Part shown: piece by piece, positions 18,562 through 27,048 of the stretch
Layout: each line of letters starts with the position of its first letter
How positions within the stretch are numbered: position 1 is the stretch's first letter
Assembly: GCF_004681125.1 (NCBI RefSeq)
Contig: NZ_SIHO01000002.1
Coordinates: forward strand, 248,001 to 312,000
Length of the DNA stretch: 64,000 nucleotides
Source: Glacieibacterium arshaanense
GTDB lineage: Bacteria > Pseudomonadota > Alphaproteobacteria > Sphingomonadales > Sphingomonadaceae
Direction: 5' to 3'
Translations under genes and position numbers: made by a program
Notes under the pieces: generated by a model
Database searches by the model: none
What the model was told of the DNA's origin: nothing
The model's input: the letters and a program-made list of their open reading frames with translations, nothing else

Positions 18562-19596
18562 ATGGCTGCGGCGAGCATCTTGGCCCCCCTCAAGCTTATG
18601 GGCGTGCCGGGGTCGCCGTACACGCGCAAGATGCTCGCCGTCTTGCGCTACCGGCATATCCCGTACCGGTTGCTGATGGGCGGGTCGGGCGGCCCGCCTG
18701 AAGGCTTGCCGCGCCCCAAGGTGCCGCTGCTGCCGACGTTCTTCCTGCCCGATGCCGATGGCGTCGTGCAGGCGGTGACCGACTCGACACCGCTGATCCG
18801 GCGGTTCGAGCGCGAGTATCCGGATCGGCCGATCATCCCGGCCGACCCGGCGCTGGCGTTCATCGATGCGCTGCTCGAAGATTATGGCGATGAATGGCTG
18901 ACCAAGGCGATGTTCCATTACCGCTGGCATTATGCCGACGATATCGCGCGTGCCGGTGAAATCCTGCCGCGCTGGACCGGCATGAAGCGCTCCGAGGCCG
19001 AGCTTGCGACGATGAGCAAGTTCATCAGCGAGCGGCAGATTTCGCGGCTCTATGTCGTCGGCTCGAACGCGGTGACCGCGCCGGTGATCGAAGCCAGCTA
19101 CGAACGCTTCCTGAAGCTGTTTTCAGCGCACCTCGAAGCGCATGCCTACCTGCTCGGCGAACGCCCTGGGTCTGGTGACTTCGCCTTCTTCGGCCAGTTG
19201 ACGGCGCTGACGCATTTCGATCCGACGCCGATGGCGCTGACGCTGGCCACGGCGCCGCGCGTCTACACCTGGGTCGATATCGTCGAGGATTTGTCGGGGC
19301 TCGAGCCCGGCGACTGGCTCGACCTCAAGGCGCCGCAACCGACGCTCAAGGCGCTGCTGAACGAAATCGGCCGGACCTATGTGCCGGTGTTGCTCGCCAA
19401 CGGCGCGGCGCTGATGGCGCAGGCGGCGGACTTTGAAACGACAATCGACGGCCAGCGCTGGGCGCAGCCGACTTTCCCCTATCACGGCAAGTGCCTGATG
19501 GCGCTGCGCGCACAACGCGATGCACTGCCCGCCGAGGCGCGTGCCACCGTCGATGCACTGCTGGCTGGCACCGGCTGCGAAAGGCTTTTCACATGA
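18562..19596 (+). CDS. Glutathione S-transferase-like protein, extended
   Basis: This 344-residue protein starts with a thioredoxin-fold glutathione-binding region (KLMGVPGSPYTRKMLAVLRY). An all-helical GST C-terminal region follows, including LLGERPGSGDFAFFGQL, the usual N-capping region of GST helix 6. It is longer than a typical 200-220-residue GST; the extra C-terminal about 100 residues also appear, differently, in the second GST-like protein of this operon. It probably conjugates or isomerises a substrate with glutathione in the cytoplasm. Its stop overlaps the next start (ATGA). Confidence 0.8.
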   Translation: MAAASILAPLKLMGVPGSPYTRKMLAVLRYRHIPYRLLMGGSGGPPEGLPRPKVPLLPTFFLPDADGVVQAVTDSTPLIRRFEREYPDRPIIPADPALAFIDALLEDYGDEWLTKAMFHYRWHYADDIARAGEILPRWTGMKRSEAELATMSKFISERQISRLYVVGSNAVTAPVIEASYERFLKLFSAHLEAHAYLLGERPGSGDFAFFGQLTALTHFDPTPMALTLATAPRVYTWVDIVEDLSGLEPGDWLDLKAPQPTLKALLNEIGRTYVPVLLANGAALMAQAADFETTIDGQRWAQPTFPYHGKCLMALRAQRDALPAEARATVDALLAGTGCERLFT

Positions 19597-20435
19597 GCGA
19601 TAACGACATGCTCTACGCCGTCGCCGACGGCGTCGCGACGATCACCTTTAACCGCCCTGACAAGCTCAACGCCCTAACCCCGCCCATGCTCGGGCAGTTC
19701 TTCGCGCATGTCGATGCGGCCGCAGCCGACCCGGCGGTGCGCGTCATCGTCATCACCGGTGCCGGTCGCGGCTTCTGCGCCGGGCTCGACCTTGCGGTCA
19801 TCGGCAGCGGTGTCGGCGGCAAGGGCGTCGGTGCGCCGCCGCCGACAGCGCCGCGTCCCGCACCGCAATGGGGTGACGACATCGGCCCCGACATGAGCCG
19901 CTTCTTTGCAGGCGGCTGGAATGGCCTGATCACCTCGCGCAAGCCGACGATTGCCGCGATCAACGGACCGGTATTCGGCTGGGGCTTCATCCTGTCACTG
20001 CACTGCGACATCCGCTTTGCCGCGCGCTCGGCGCTGTTCAACGCGACCTTCGCGCGGCTCGGCATCCCCGGCGAAAAGAACGCCGCGTGGTTGCTCAGCC
20101 GGTTGATCGGTACCGCGCGTTCGGCCGACCTGCTCTACAGCGCGCGGCGCTTCGATGGCGCCGAGGCTGAGCGCTTGGGCATCGTCAACGCCGTGCTCGA
20201 TGATGACGCACTGATGCCGCATGTTGCGGCGTACGCCGCCAACATCGTCGCCAACTCGGCACCGCGCTCGCTCGCCGCGATCAAGGCGCAGATCTGGACG
20301 GCGCAAGACGATTGCTACGATCAGGGCTTTGTCGCGTCGGACCTCGAGCAGGACCGCGCGACGCAAACGCAGGATTTCCGCGAAGGCATCACCAGTCTGC
20401 GCGACAAGCGCGCCCCGGCGTTCAAGGGCAACTGA
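19593..20435 (+). CDS. Enoyl-CoA hydratase/isomerase family protein
   Basis: This 280-residue crotonase-fold protein shows FNRPDKLNALTPPM, VIVITGAGRGFCAGLDL (oxyanion hole) and INGPVFGWGFILSLHCDIRF. These indicate CoA-thioester hydration, isomerisation or a related reaction, probably in beta-oxidation of an acyl or ring-cleavage product. A glycine-rich insertion with several Pro residues follows the oxyanion loop. The usual second catalytic Glu lies at or near GIPGEKNAAWLL. The start overlaps the GST-like gene stop (ATGA), and the stop overlaps the next start (TGATG), so expression is coupled. Confidence 0.88.
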   Translation: MSDNDMLYAVADGVATITFNRPDKLNALTPPMLGQFFAHVDAAAADPAVRVIVITGAGRGFCAGLDLAVIGSGVGGKGVGAPPPTAPRPAPQWGDDIGPDMSRFFAGGWNGLITSRKPTIAAINGPVFGWGFILSLHCDIRFAARSALFNATFARLGIPGEKNAAWLLSRLIGTARSADLLYSARRFDGAEAERLGIVNAVLDDDALMPHVAAYAANIVANSAPRSLAAIKAQIWTAQDDCYDQGFVASDLEQDRATQTQDFREGITSLRDKRAPAFKGN

Positions 20436-21589
20436 TGACCGACCTGCCCATCCTCTACGGCATGTCGGGGTCGCTCTATACCGGCAAGGTGCGGTCGTAT
20501 TTCCGCAAGCAGCGCATCGATTATGTCGAACGCGCCGTCGGCATGCCCGAATTCCGCGAGAGCGTCGTACCCGCCATCGGCCGCTGGATCATCCCGGTGG
20601 TCAAGCTGCCCGGCGGTCATCTGGTGCAGGACGGCAGCGCCATCATCGACCATTTCGAGGGGCTTGGCCCCTCGCGGTTTCCGGCGCTGCCGCCCGCTGG
20701 CGTCCAGCGCGTCGTTGCGCTGCTGTTCGAACTGTTCGGCGGCGAGGGCCTGTTGCGCCCGGCCATGCACTATCGCTGGAACTTCGATAGCGACAATGAG
20801 GCGTTCCGCGCGCGCGATTTTGCCGGCTCGCTGTTGCCGCTGGCCGACGCGCAGGCGCAGGCCGAGCAGATCGCCATGACCTCGAAGCGCATGCGCAAGG
20901 CAACGATGATATTCGGCGTCAATCCGGAGACCGCACCGGCCATTGAAGCGAGCTACCTCGATTTCCTCTCGCGTTTCGATGCGCATCTCGAACACAGCCC
21001 CTATCTGCTCGGCGGCCGCCCGACGATCGGAGACTATGGGCTGATTGCCGCGCTTTATGCACATCTGGGGCGCGACCCGCACCCGACGGCGCTGATGAAG
21101 GCCAGGGCTTGGCGCGTCTGGCGCTGGACCGAGCGCATGAACGCCCCCGACCATGACGCCGCCGAATATGGCGATTTCAGCGAGGCGCTGTTCGCCGATG
21201 ACGCTATCCCCGACAGCCTCGCGCATGTGCTGGCCTATGTCGCCGAGGACTATCTGCCCGAAATCGTCGCGATGACGGCGTTCGCCAACGACTGGCTCGC
21301 CGCCAATCCGGTAACGGCCGGCGCGCTGGTGACGGTCAAACCCAACGTTCGCGTCATGGGCGAAACCAGTTTCGACTGGCGCGGCCAGCGGTTGACGGTC
21401 GGGGTGTTTCCGTACCGGCTGTACCTGCTGCAACGCATCCTTGATGCCGCCGACGCGCTCGACGCGGCGGCGCGGGCGCGGCTCGATGCGCTGTTCGCGC
21501 GCACCGGCCTGACGCCGCTACTCGCCTGCCGGCCGGCACGACGCGTCGAACGTGACAATAATCTTGAAGTCTGGGGAGACGCGCAATGA
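20435..21589 (+). CDS. Second glutathione S-transferase-like protein, extended
   Basis: This 384-residue protein has an N-terminal thioredoxin-like GST domain (ILYGMSGSLYTGKVRSYFRK, then RWIIPVVKLPGGHLVQDGSA with a glutathione-contacting DGSA) and a C-terminal helical domain with LLGGRPTIGDYGLIAALYAH. It is about 160 residues longer than a classical GST, like its neighbour 18562-19596, and the two share a general plan of an extended C-terminus. The role is probably glutathione-dependent transformation of the operon's substrate. It overlaps genes on both sides (TGATG, ATGA). Confidence 0.8.
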   Translation: MTDLPILYGMSGSLYTGKVRSYFRKQRIDYVERAVGMPEFRESVVPAIGRWIIPVVKLPGGHLVQDGSAIIDHFEGLGPSRFPALPPAGVQRVVALLFELFGGEGLLRPAMHYRWNFDSDNEAFRARDFAGSLLPLADAQAQAEQIAMTSKRMRKATMIFGVNPETAPAIEASYLDFLSRFDAHLEHSPYLLGGRPTIGDYGLIAALYAHLGRDPHPTALMKARAWRVWRWTERMNAPDHDAAEYGDFSEALFADDAIPDSLAHVLAYVAEDYLPEIVAMTAFANDWLAANPVTAGALVTVKPNVRVMGETSFDWRGQRLTVGVFPYRLYLLQRILDAADALDAAARARLDALFARTGLTPLLACRPARRVERDNNLEVWGDAQ

Positions 21590-22239
21590 CCTTGAACTAT
21601 GACCTGTTCTGGTCGTTCCGTTCGCCGTATTCGTACTTGGTCACCAGCCGGCTGGTGGCGATGGAGCGCGACTATGACGTCAAGTGCAACGTCCGCGTCG
21701 TCTACCCGATCGCGGTGCGCCAGCCCGAGTTCTTCGACAATTCCGACCCGCTGTGGTTCACCTATCTCGCCAAGGATACCTACCGCACCGCAGCGTTTCT
21801 CGGCCTGCCGTTCCATTGGCCGCGCCCCGATCCGGTGGTGATGGATTTTGCGACGCGCAAATATCCCAAGGAACAGCCCTACATCCACCGGCTGACCCGG
21901 TTGGGCCAAGTGGCGACCGAAATGGGCAAGGGCCTGGCGTTCCTCGACGAGGTCAGCAAGGTCATCTGGGACGGCAGCGTCATCGGCTGGCATGAGGGCG
22001 ATCATCTGGCGAACGCCGCAGCGCGCGCCGGGCTCGACCTGGCCGCGATGGACGTTATCGCCGCGCGCGACGCCGAACGCCTCGACGGCATCATTGAAGC
22101 CAGCCAGGTCGCACAGCGCGAGGCGGGCCACTACGGCGTGCCGATGATGGCGGTTGATGGCGAGCCGTTCTTCGGTCAGGACCGGTATGACCAGCTTGAA
22201 TGGCGGTTGAAGCTCAAGGGCATGCAGAAGCGGGGGTAG
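21586..22239 (+). CDS. DsbA-fold 2-hydroxychromene-2-carboxylate isomerase-like protein
   Basis: This 217-residue thioredoxin-fold protein of the DsbA/kappa-GST superfamily lacks a CXXC. Instead it shows DLFWSFRSPYSYLVTSRL, the Ser-containing motif of 2-hydroxychromene-2-carboxylate isomerases, which use glutathione in aromatic degradation. HYGVPMMAVDGEPFFGQDR near the C-terminus is also typical (the cis-Pro loop follows Val). The start overlaps the previous stop (ATGA). Downstream the transcript meets palindrome B. It supports a glutathione-linked catabolic role for the operon. Confidence 0.82.
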   Translation: MTLNYDLFWSFRSPYSYLVTSRLVAMERDYDVKCNVRVVYPIAVRQPEFFDNSDPLWFTYLAKDTYRTAAFLGLPFHWPRPDPVVMDFATRKYPKEQPYIHRLTRLGQVATEMGKGLAFLDEVSKVIWDGSVIGWHEGDHLANAAARAGLDLAAMDVIAARDAERLDGIIEASQVAQREAGHYGVPMMAVDGEPFFGQDRYDQLEWRLKLKGMQKRG

Positions 22240-22240
22240 A

Positions 22241-22330
22241 GCCTCCGGCGGGCAGGGCCTTGGGCCCTGCACCCAATTGTTAGGCGCGCTTCGATCGGGT
22301 GCAGGGCCCAAGGCCCTGCCCGCCGGAGGC
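22241..22330. repeat. Bipartite palindrome B (REP-like) at convergent gene ends
   Basis: Arms at 22241-22274 and 22297-22330 are perfect 34-base reverse complements around a 22-base spacer. Each arm self-folds through GCAGGGCC-TT-GGGCCCTGC. It separates the convergent HCCA-isomerase-like and metallo-beta-lactamase-fold genes and likely terminates both transcripts. Confidence 0.92.
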
Positions 22331-22335
22331 CCTGA

Positions 22336-23424
22336 TCAGAAGCGCAGCGCGCTGCCGGTTTCGATCTTGTCGCTGTTCGCCGGCAGGCTGACGCGGTCGC
22401 CGTCATGGCCGACCTGTAGCGGCCCCGAGAACTTGCTGCGCGCATCACCGACGAACGGGATTTCGAGCGCCTTGAACGGCAGCCCCGGGACGATGTGATC
22501 GAGCAGCAGCATCTTGACGCCGGCCGCCTGTGCGATGGCCGCGGCGGCGGTGGGCGAGGTGTGGTAGCCCGGAATGTCGGCAAAAACATGCGCGAGGTTG
22601 ATGCGGCCACCCTTGAGCGCGGCGGTTTCCTGAATCTTGACGAGTTCGGGAGACAGCGCCTCGTGGACCAGCAAATCGGCGCCCTTGGCTTCCGCCTCGA
22701 CGCGCTTCGACGGCTTGTTGTCGCCGCTAATGACGACGGTGCGGCCCTTGTAGACGAACTTGTAGCCGACCGCCGGCTCGACCGGTGCATGGTCGACCGG
22801 GAACGCGGTCACCTTGAGGTCGGGGGTATCGATCAGCACCGCCGACGGCCCGCCCTGGGTGATCTGGAACGGCAGCGCGACGCCGCCGATGCCCGACGGC
22901 GGCATGACGCCGGGGCCGTGGTGGGCGATGCGGTAGCCACTATCGAGCTTATAGGCTTCGTTGAAACCGGCGACGACTTGCTCGACACCCTGCGGGCCGT
23001 GCACCGGCAGCGGGGCCTTCGACGCGCCGCCGCCCCAATGCTGGAGCATGAAGCCGCCAAGGCCGTCGATATGGTCCGAATGGAAATGCGTCAGCAGCAC
23101 CGCTTCGGCGCGGCTGGCGTTGATGCCCATCATGCCCAGCTTGCGGACCGCGCCGTCACCGACATCGACGACGAACAGCCGCTGGCCGGCAACGACCGCA
23201 ACGCACGGCCCGGCGCGTGTCGGATCGGGCAGCGGCGAACCGGCGCCGCACAGGATGACGTGGAGCCCGTCGGGCAATTGCTTGATGGGGTCGGTCGCCA
23301 TCGCGGCGGTGACGCCGCGAACGAACATGCGCTGGGCGATGGCGCCGCGCTGGCTGTAGGCAACTGCGCCCGCCACCACGGCCAACGCCGCAACTGAGGC
23401 GATGACCTTGGTGACGGTGCGCAT
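22336..23424 (-). CDS. Metallo-beta-lactamase fold hydrolase, arylsulfatase/RNase Z-like, exported
   Basis: This 362-residue protein begins with a signal or anchor segment (about residues 5-24). A metallo-beta-lactamase domain of the RNase Z/AtsA branch follows: GAGSPLPDPTRAGPCVAVV, VDVGDGAVRKL and LLTHFHSDHIDGLGG with His113, His115, Asp117 and His118, then a later VISGDN metal ligand. Exported members of this branch include metal-dependent arylsulfatases, so sulfatase or esterase activity is inferred. It is the last gene of the minus-strand operon headed by the SCP2-domain gene. Confidence 0.78.
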   Translation of the reverse strand: MRTVTKVIASVAALAVVAGAVAYSQRGAIAQRMFVRGVTAAMATDPIKQLPDGLHVILCGAGSPLPDPTRAGPCVAVVAGQRLFVVDVGDGAVRKLGMMGINASRAEAVLLTHFHSDHIDGLGGFMLQHWGGGASKAPLPVHGPQGVEQVVAGFNEAYKLDSGYRIAHHGPGVMPPSGIGGVALPFQITQGGPSAVLIDTPDLKVTAFPVDHAPVEPAVGYKFVYKGRTVVISGDNKPSKRVEAEAKGADLLVHEALSPELVKIQETAALKGGRINLAHVFADIPGYHTSPTAAAAIAQAAGVKMLLLDHIVPGLPFKALEIPFVGDARSKFSGPLQVGHDGDRVSLPANSDKIETGSALRF

Positions 23425-23428
23425 ATAA

Positions 23429-23710
23429 TTAGCCCTTCAGCTGGGCGAGGCACTGGCCGGCAGCTTCAGCCGCCGGCTTGGCATTGGCGCGATCGATCTG
23501 GCCACCCATGACCAGTCCGCGCGTAGTCGACTTGATGGTGTCCTGCAGATTGGTGGTCGGCGTGACCTTGGGCGCCGTCGTGTTGTAGATCAGCTGCGCG
23601 TCCTTATTGAGGCCGGCAGCGCAGCTGGCCGCCGACTTGGCATCGGCGAATGCCGGCGCCGAAATTGCGGCAGCGGCGAGGATGCCGGTCACGGCGATCT
23701 TGCAGAACAT
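23429..23710 (-). CDS. Small secreted protein of unknown function
   Basis: This 93-residue protein has a clear signal peptide (MFCKIAVTGILAAAAISAPA then FADA) and a mature part with two cysteines, able to form one disulfide, in SCAAGLNKDAQLIYN and QCLAQLKG. I do not recognise the family. It sits 4 bases before the metallo-beta-lactamase-fold gene and downstream of the SCP2 gene, so it is probably cotranscribed. It may serve as a periplasmic accessory of this catabolic locus. Confidence 0.6.
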   Translation of the reverse strand: MFCKIAVTGILAAAAISAPAFADAKSAASCAAGLNKDAQLIYNTTAPKVTPTTNLQDTIKSTTRGLVMGGQIDRANAKPAAEAAGQCLAQLKG

Positions 23711-23736
23711 GATTATACTCCGTGGTACGGTTTGGC

Positions 23737-24039
23737 TTAGCTGAGGATCGTGCCGAGCTGCATGGCGATGCCCATGTCGCCTTCGATCTTGAGCTTGCCG
23801 GTCATGAACGCGCTCATGCTGTCGAGCTTGCCCGTCGACATGTCGATGAAGTCCGACTTCGAGATCTTGACGGTGCAATCGGCGTCCGAGTTGGCGTTGT
23901 CGACGACAGCCGGATCGGCCTTGGCATCGATGCGCACGCAGCCGTCATCGCCGAAGTTGAACTTGACGACCTTGCCCTTGATGCCGCCCTTAGCAGCAAC
24001 GCGTTCGGCCATACCGGCGGTGATTTCGTCGAGAGTCAT
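23737..24039 (-). CDS. SCP2 sterol-carrier domain protein
   Basis: This 100-residue single-domain protein matches the SCP2 lipid-binding fold. Typical features are VVKFNFGDDGCVRIDAK, DADCTVKISKSDFIDMSTGK and the helix MSAFMTGKLKIEGDM. SCP2 proteins bind hydrophobic ligands such as sterols or fatty acyl-CoA in the cytoplasm. As first gene of a minus-strand operon with a small secreted protein and an arylsulfatase-like hydrolase, it suggests that the pathway substrate is hydrophobic. A dyad resembling the sulfatase operator lies about 70 bases upstream. Confidence 0.9.
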   Translation of the reverse strand: MTLDEITAGMAERVAAKGGIKGKVVKFNFGDDGCVRIDAKADPAVVDNANSDADCTVKISKSDFIDMSTGKLDSMSAFMTGKLKIEGDMGIAMQLGTILS

Positions 24040-24105
24040 GGATTATCCTTCCCTAGGTTGATTTTGCGGCACCATTGCCGCGTCATTCGCCCCTTGTCAA
24101 ATCTA

Positions 24106-24124
24106 ACGACACATGTAATGTCAT
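24106..24124. promoter_or_regulatory. Second TGTC-type dyad, similar to the operator at 16854
   Basis: GACA (24108-24111) and TGTC (24119-24122) have a 7-base spacer, with one further outer A-T match. On the minus strand the site reads TGACATTACATGTGTC, against TGACATTAATAGTGTC at the sulfatase promoter. It lies between the divergent SCP2 and DUF4345-like genes, about 30 and 70 bases from their starts. A shared regulator, such as the TetR protein at 26318, is inferred. Confidence 0.5.
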
Positions 24125-24153
24125 ATTCATAAAATCGGGGAGTGAGGGGACTT

Positions 24154-24531
24154 ATGCAAATTTTCATCCGGCTGGCAATTGCCGCCCAGGCGCTGTTCAT
24201 GCTTTTCGTCGGGACGCTGTTCCTGCTGCGGCCGGTCGAGGCCGCCGCGAACTTCGCGCTGGCGCCGTTGTCGCTGCTCGGCCACGCGACACTGCGTGCC
24301 GACATGTTCGGCTTTTTCGTCAGCGGTGCGCTGTTCGCGCTCTATGCGGCGTGGAAGTCGGTGCGCTGGCCGCTGCTGGTGCCGATTGCGCTGCTGGCGT
24401 GCGCCATTTTCGGCCGCCTCGTCAGCTTCATGGTCGACGGCGTCGTCCCCGGCTCGGTCGAGCCGATCGTGGCCGAAATCGTGATGATGCTCATCGTCGT
24501 CACCGGCTTCCGGACGCTGCCGGCGCGTTGA
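24154..24531 (+). CDS. DUF4345-like four-helix membrane protein
   Basis: This 125-residue protein has four predicted transmembrane segments. The motifs LFLLRPVEAAANF, LRADMFGFFVSGALFALYA and IFGRLVSFMVDG fit DUF4345-type proteins, whose function is unknown. The ATG at 24154 follows GAGGGGA; an earlier GTG at 24142 is less likely. It is probably cotranscribed with the sulfatase gene 49 bases downstream and sits just after the dyad at 24106. Confidence 0.7.
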   Translation: MQIFIRLAIAAQALFMLFVGTLFLLRPVEAAANFALAPLSLLGHATLRADMFGFFVSGALFALYAAWKSVRWPLLVPIALLACAIFGRLVSFMVDGVVPGSVEPIVAEIVMMLIVVTGFRTLPAR

Positions 24532-24580
24532 TCCGCACGCGGCACGCCGCGACAATATGTCCCGAACGAAAGGGCGCCAA

Positions 24581-26251
24581 ATGAAGCTCAAGAAGCTGCT
24601 GGCCACGACAGCAGTCGGTCTCGTCGTGGTCGGCGGTGCCGCCTATCTGGCGCGTGACTATTTGTTCCTGCACCTGCCGGGCTTGCTCGCGCCGAAGGTC
24701 GAGCCAAACCATCCGGTGCCGTGGCAGCAGGGCCCTGCGACCGCGACGGTCGCGCCCGACGCGCGCGCGCCGAACATCATCTACATCCTCGCCGATGACC
24801 TCGGCTTCAATGACATCACGGTCAACGGCGGCGGCCTGGCGAATGGTGCGGTGCCGACTCCCAATATCGATGCGCTGCTGCGCCAGGGCGTGCAGTTCAC
24901 CAACGGCTATGCCGGCAATGCGACCTGTTCACCGACGCGCGCCGCGCTGATGACCGGCCGCTACCCGACGCGCTTCGGCTTCGAGTTCACCTCGACCGGC
25001 ACGCCGATGGCGCGCTACATTTCGAAGTTCCCCAACGACATGGGCCACCCGACGATCTTCCACGAAGAAAATGTCGACAGACAGCCGCCGCAAGACGACC
25101 AGGGCGTGCCGGCCTCCGAAATCACCATCGCCGAGCTGCTCAAGGCGCGCGACTATCACACCGTCCACCTCGGTAAATGGCATCTCGGTGGCGGCAAGGG
25201 CATGCGGCCCGAGGAGCAGGGCTTCGACGAGTCGCTGGGCTTCATCATCGGCGGGCAGATGTACCTGCCCAAGGATGCCCCCGATGTCGTCAATTCGAAG
25301 CAGGATTTCGACCCGATCGACAAGTTCCTGTGGGCCAATTTGCCGTTCAGCGTGCAGTACAATGGCGGCAAGCGCTTCGCGCCGAACGAATATATGACCG
25401 ACTATCTGACGACGCAGGCGGTCGATGCCATCAAGGCCAATCGCAACCGGCCGTTCTTCATGTATCTGGCCTATAATGCACCGCACACGCCGTTGCAGGC
25501 GAAGAAGTCCGACTATGATGCGCTGACCGCGATCGATGACAGTACCCCCGAGGGTCACCGCAAGCGCGTCTACGGCGCGATGCTGGTGGCGCTCGACCGT
25601 GGTATCGGGCGCGTCATGGCCGAGCTCAAGGCTCAGGGCCTCGACAACAATACTATGGTGGTGTTCACCAGCGACAATGGCGGCCCGCACTATATCGGCC
25701 TGCCCGACATCAATCACCCGTATCGCGGCTGGAAAATCACCTTCTTCGAAGGCGGCATCCGCGTGCCGTTCGGTATCCGCTGGCCGGCGCAGATTGCCGC
25801 GGGTTCGACCTCGCCGGTGCCAGTGTCGACGTTCGACCTGTTCAGCACGGCGGCCGCCGCCGGCGGCGCCGCGCTACCCGCCGACCGGCCGATCGACGGC
25901 GTCAATCTGTTGCCCTGGGCGCAGGGCAAGGCGAGCGGCGAGCCGCACAAGGCGCTGTTCTGGCGCTCGGGCGACTACCGCGTCGTCCAGTCGGGCGGCT
26001 GGAAGCTCCAGCACCTCGACCTGCCGCGTCGCGACTTTCTGTTCAACCTCGCCGTCGATCCGACCGAACGGGTCAATCTGGCGGCCAGTAACCCCGCCAA
26101 GGTCGCCGAACTCAACGCACTGCAACGCGCGCAGGACGCCCAGCAGAAGCCGCCGATGTGGCCCAGTCTGACGCAAAGCGCCATTCCCGTCGACCGGGCG
26201 TTGTCTTTCCCGGCCAAGCCGAATGAGGATTATATCTACTGGTCGAACTAG
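24581..26251 (+). CDS. Second type I sulfatase
   Basis: This 556-residue sulfatase has an N-terminal hydrophobic segment (about residues 6-24) working as signal or membrane anchor, so it acts in the periplasm. IIYILADDLGFNDITVNGGG is the metal-binding start of the domain. NATCSPTRAALMTGRYPTR contains Cys116, which would become formylglycine. HLGKWHLG, FTSDNGGPHYIG and GGIRVPFGIRWP are further family marks. It is shorter than the Tat sulfatase at 14400 and of a different subfamily, so the two probably cleave different positions or substrates. The ATG at 24581 follows GAAAGGG. Confidence 0.94.
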   Translation: MKLKKLLATTAVGLVVVGGAAYLARDYLFLHLPGLLAPKVEPNHPVPWQQGPATATVAPDARAPNIIYILADDLGFNDITVNGGGLANGAVPTPNIDALLRQGVQFTNGYAGNATCSPTRAALMTGRYPTRFGFEFTSTGTPMARYISKFPNDMGHPTIFHEENVDRQPPQDDQGVPASEITIAELLKARDYHTVHLGKWHLGGGKGMRPEEQGFDESLGFIIGGQMYLPKDAPDVVNSKQDFDPIDKFLWANLPFSVQYNGGKRFAPNEYMTDYLTTQAVDAIKANRNRPFFMYLAYNAPHTPLQAKKSDYDALTAIDDSTPEGHRKRVYGAMLVALDRGIGRVMAELKAQGLDNNTMVVFTSDNGGPHYIGLPDINHPYRGWKITFFEGGIRVPFGIRWPAQIAAGSTSPVPVSTFDLFSTAAAAGGAALPADRPIDGVNLLPWAQGKASGEPHKALFWRSGDYRVVQSGGWKLQHLDLPRRDFLFNLAVDPTERVNLAASNPAKVAELNALQRAQDAQQKPPMWPSLTQSAIPVDRALSFPAKPNEDYIYWSN

Positions 26252-26317
26252 GGCATAATGTGGGGTGGACGCGGCGCCAGCGACAAGCTAGGCGGCGCGT
26301 CCAGCCAAGGATGTGTC

Positions 26318-26899
26318 ATGTCAGAAGTGCTTAAACCCGAAACACTTGATGGTCGCCACCGGCGTTCCGAACGCAGTCGCGCCCGGATTGTCGATGCGCT
26401 GCTCGAACTGGTGCTGGCCGGCAAGACGACACCCAATGCGGAGGAAGTTGCCGCGACCGCCAAGGTCGGCATCCGTAGCGTTTTCCGGCATTTCAACGAT
26501 ATGGAGAGCCTGTATCGCGAGATGTCGCTACGGCTCGAAAGCGAATTCATGCAGGCGGCGAAGCTGCCGTTCACCAGCCCCGACTGGCGCGGCAAGCTCG
26601 TCGAACTGATCGACCGGCGGTTTTCGGTGTTCGAAAGCATCGCGCCGTACCGCCGCGCCGCCGATGGCTACCGGCTGCGCTCGCCGGCGCTGCAGGACGA
26701 TATCGAAAAGCTCGACCGTTTCCTGCGCATGCGGCTGCAATATGTGGTGCCTGCCGAAGCGCTCGACGCCGACCGCCTCGAAGCGCTCGATATGATCCTG
26801 AGTTTCGAGGGCTGGAACCGGCTGCGCCACACCCAGGGCCTCGACGCCGTAGCGACACGCCGCGTTGTCGACGTCACGCTGGCGCGACTGCTGGGCTGA
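26318..26899 (+). CDS. TetR-family transcriptional regulator
   Basis: This 193-residue protein has an N-terminal TetR DNA-binding domain (SERSRARIVDALLELVLAGK, then EEVAATAKVGIRSVFRHFND with the recognition helix) and a helical ligand-binding C-terminal domain. TetR repressors bind short palindromes and release them when a pathway compound binds. It lies at the right end of the sulfatase/GST block and is the only regulator in it. The two dyads at 16854 and 24106 are the natural candidates for its operators (inference). Confidence 0.9.
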   Translation: MSEVLKPETLDGRHRRSERSRARIVDALLELVLAGKTTPNAEEVAATAKVGIRSVFRHFNDMESLYREMSLRLESEFMQAAKLPFTSPDWRGKLVELIDRRFSVFESIAPYRRAADGYRLRSPALQDDIEKLDRFLRMRLQYVVPAEALDADRLEALDMILSFEGWNRLRHTQGLDAVATRRVVDVTLARLLG

Positions 26900-27048
26900 A
26901 ACGCCTTTTGGCAGCGCCAAATTGCCATGCGGTGTGCTTGAACTTGCGCGCCGGCTTCCTAAGTGTATGGTAATGACAACACACCAGACCTCGCATCATG
27001 CCCGGTCTTTTGCTAGTCTAGGCTATTGCCCCAAGGAGTTTGCCTGAA

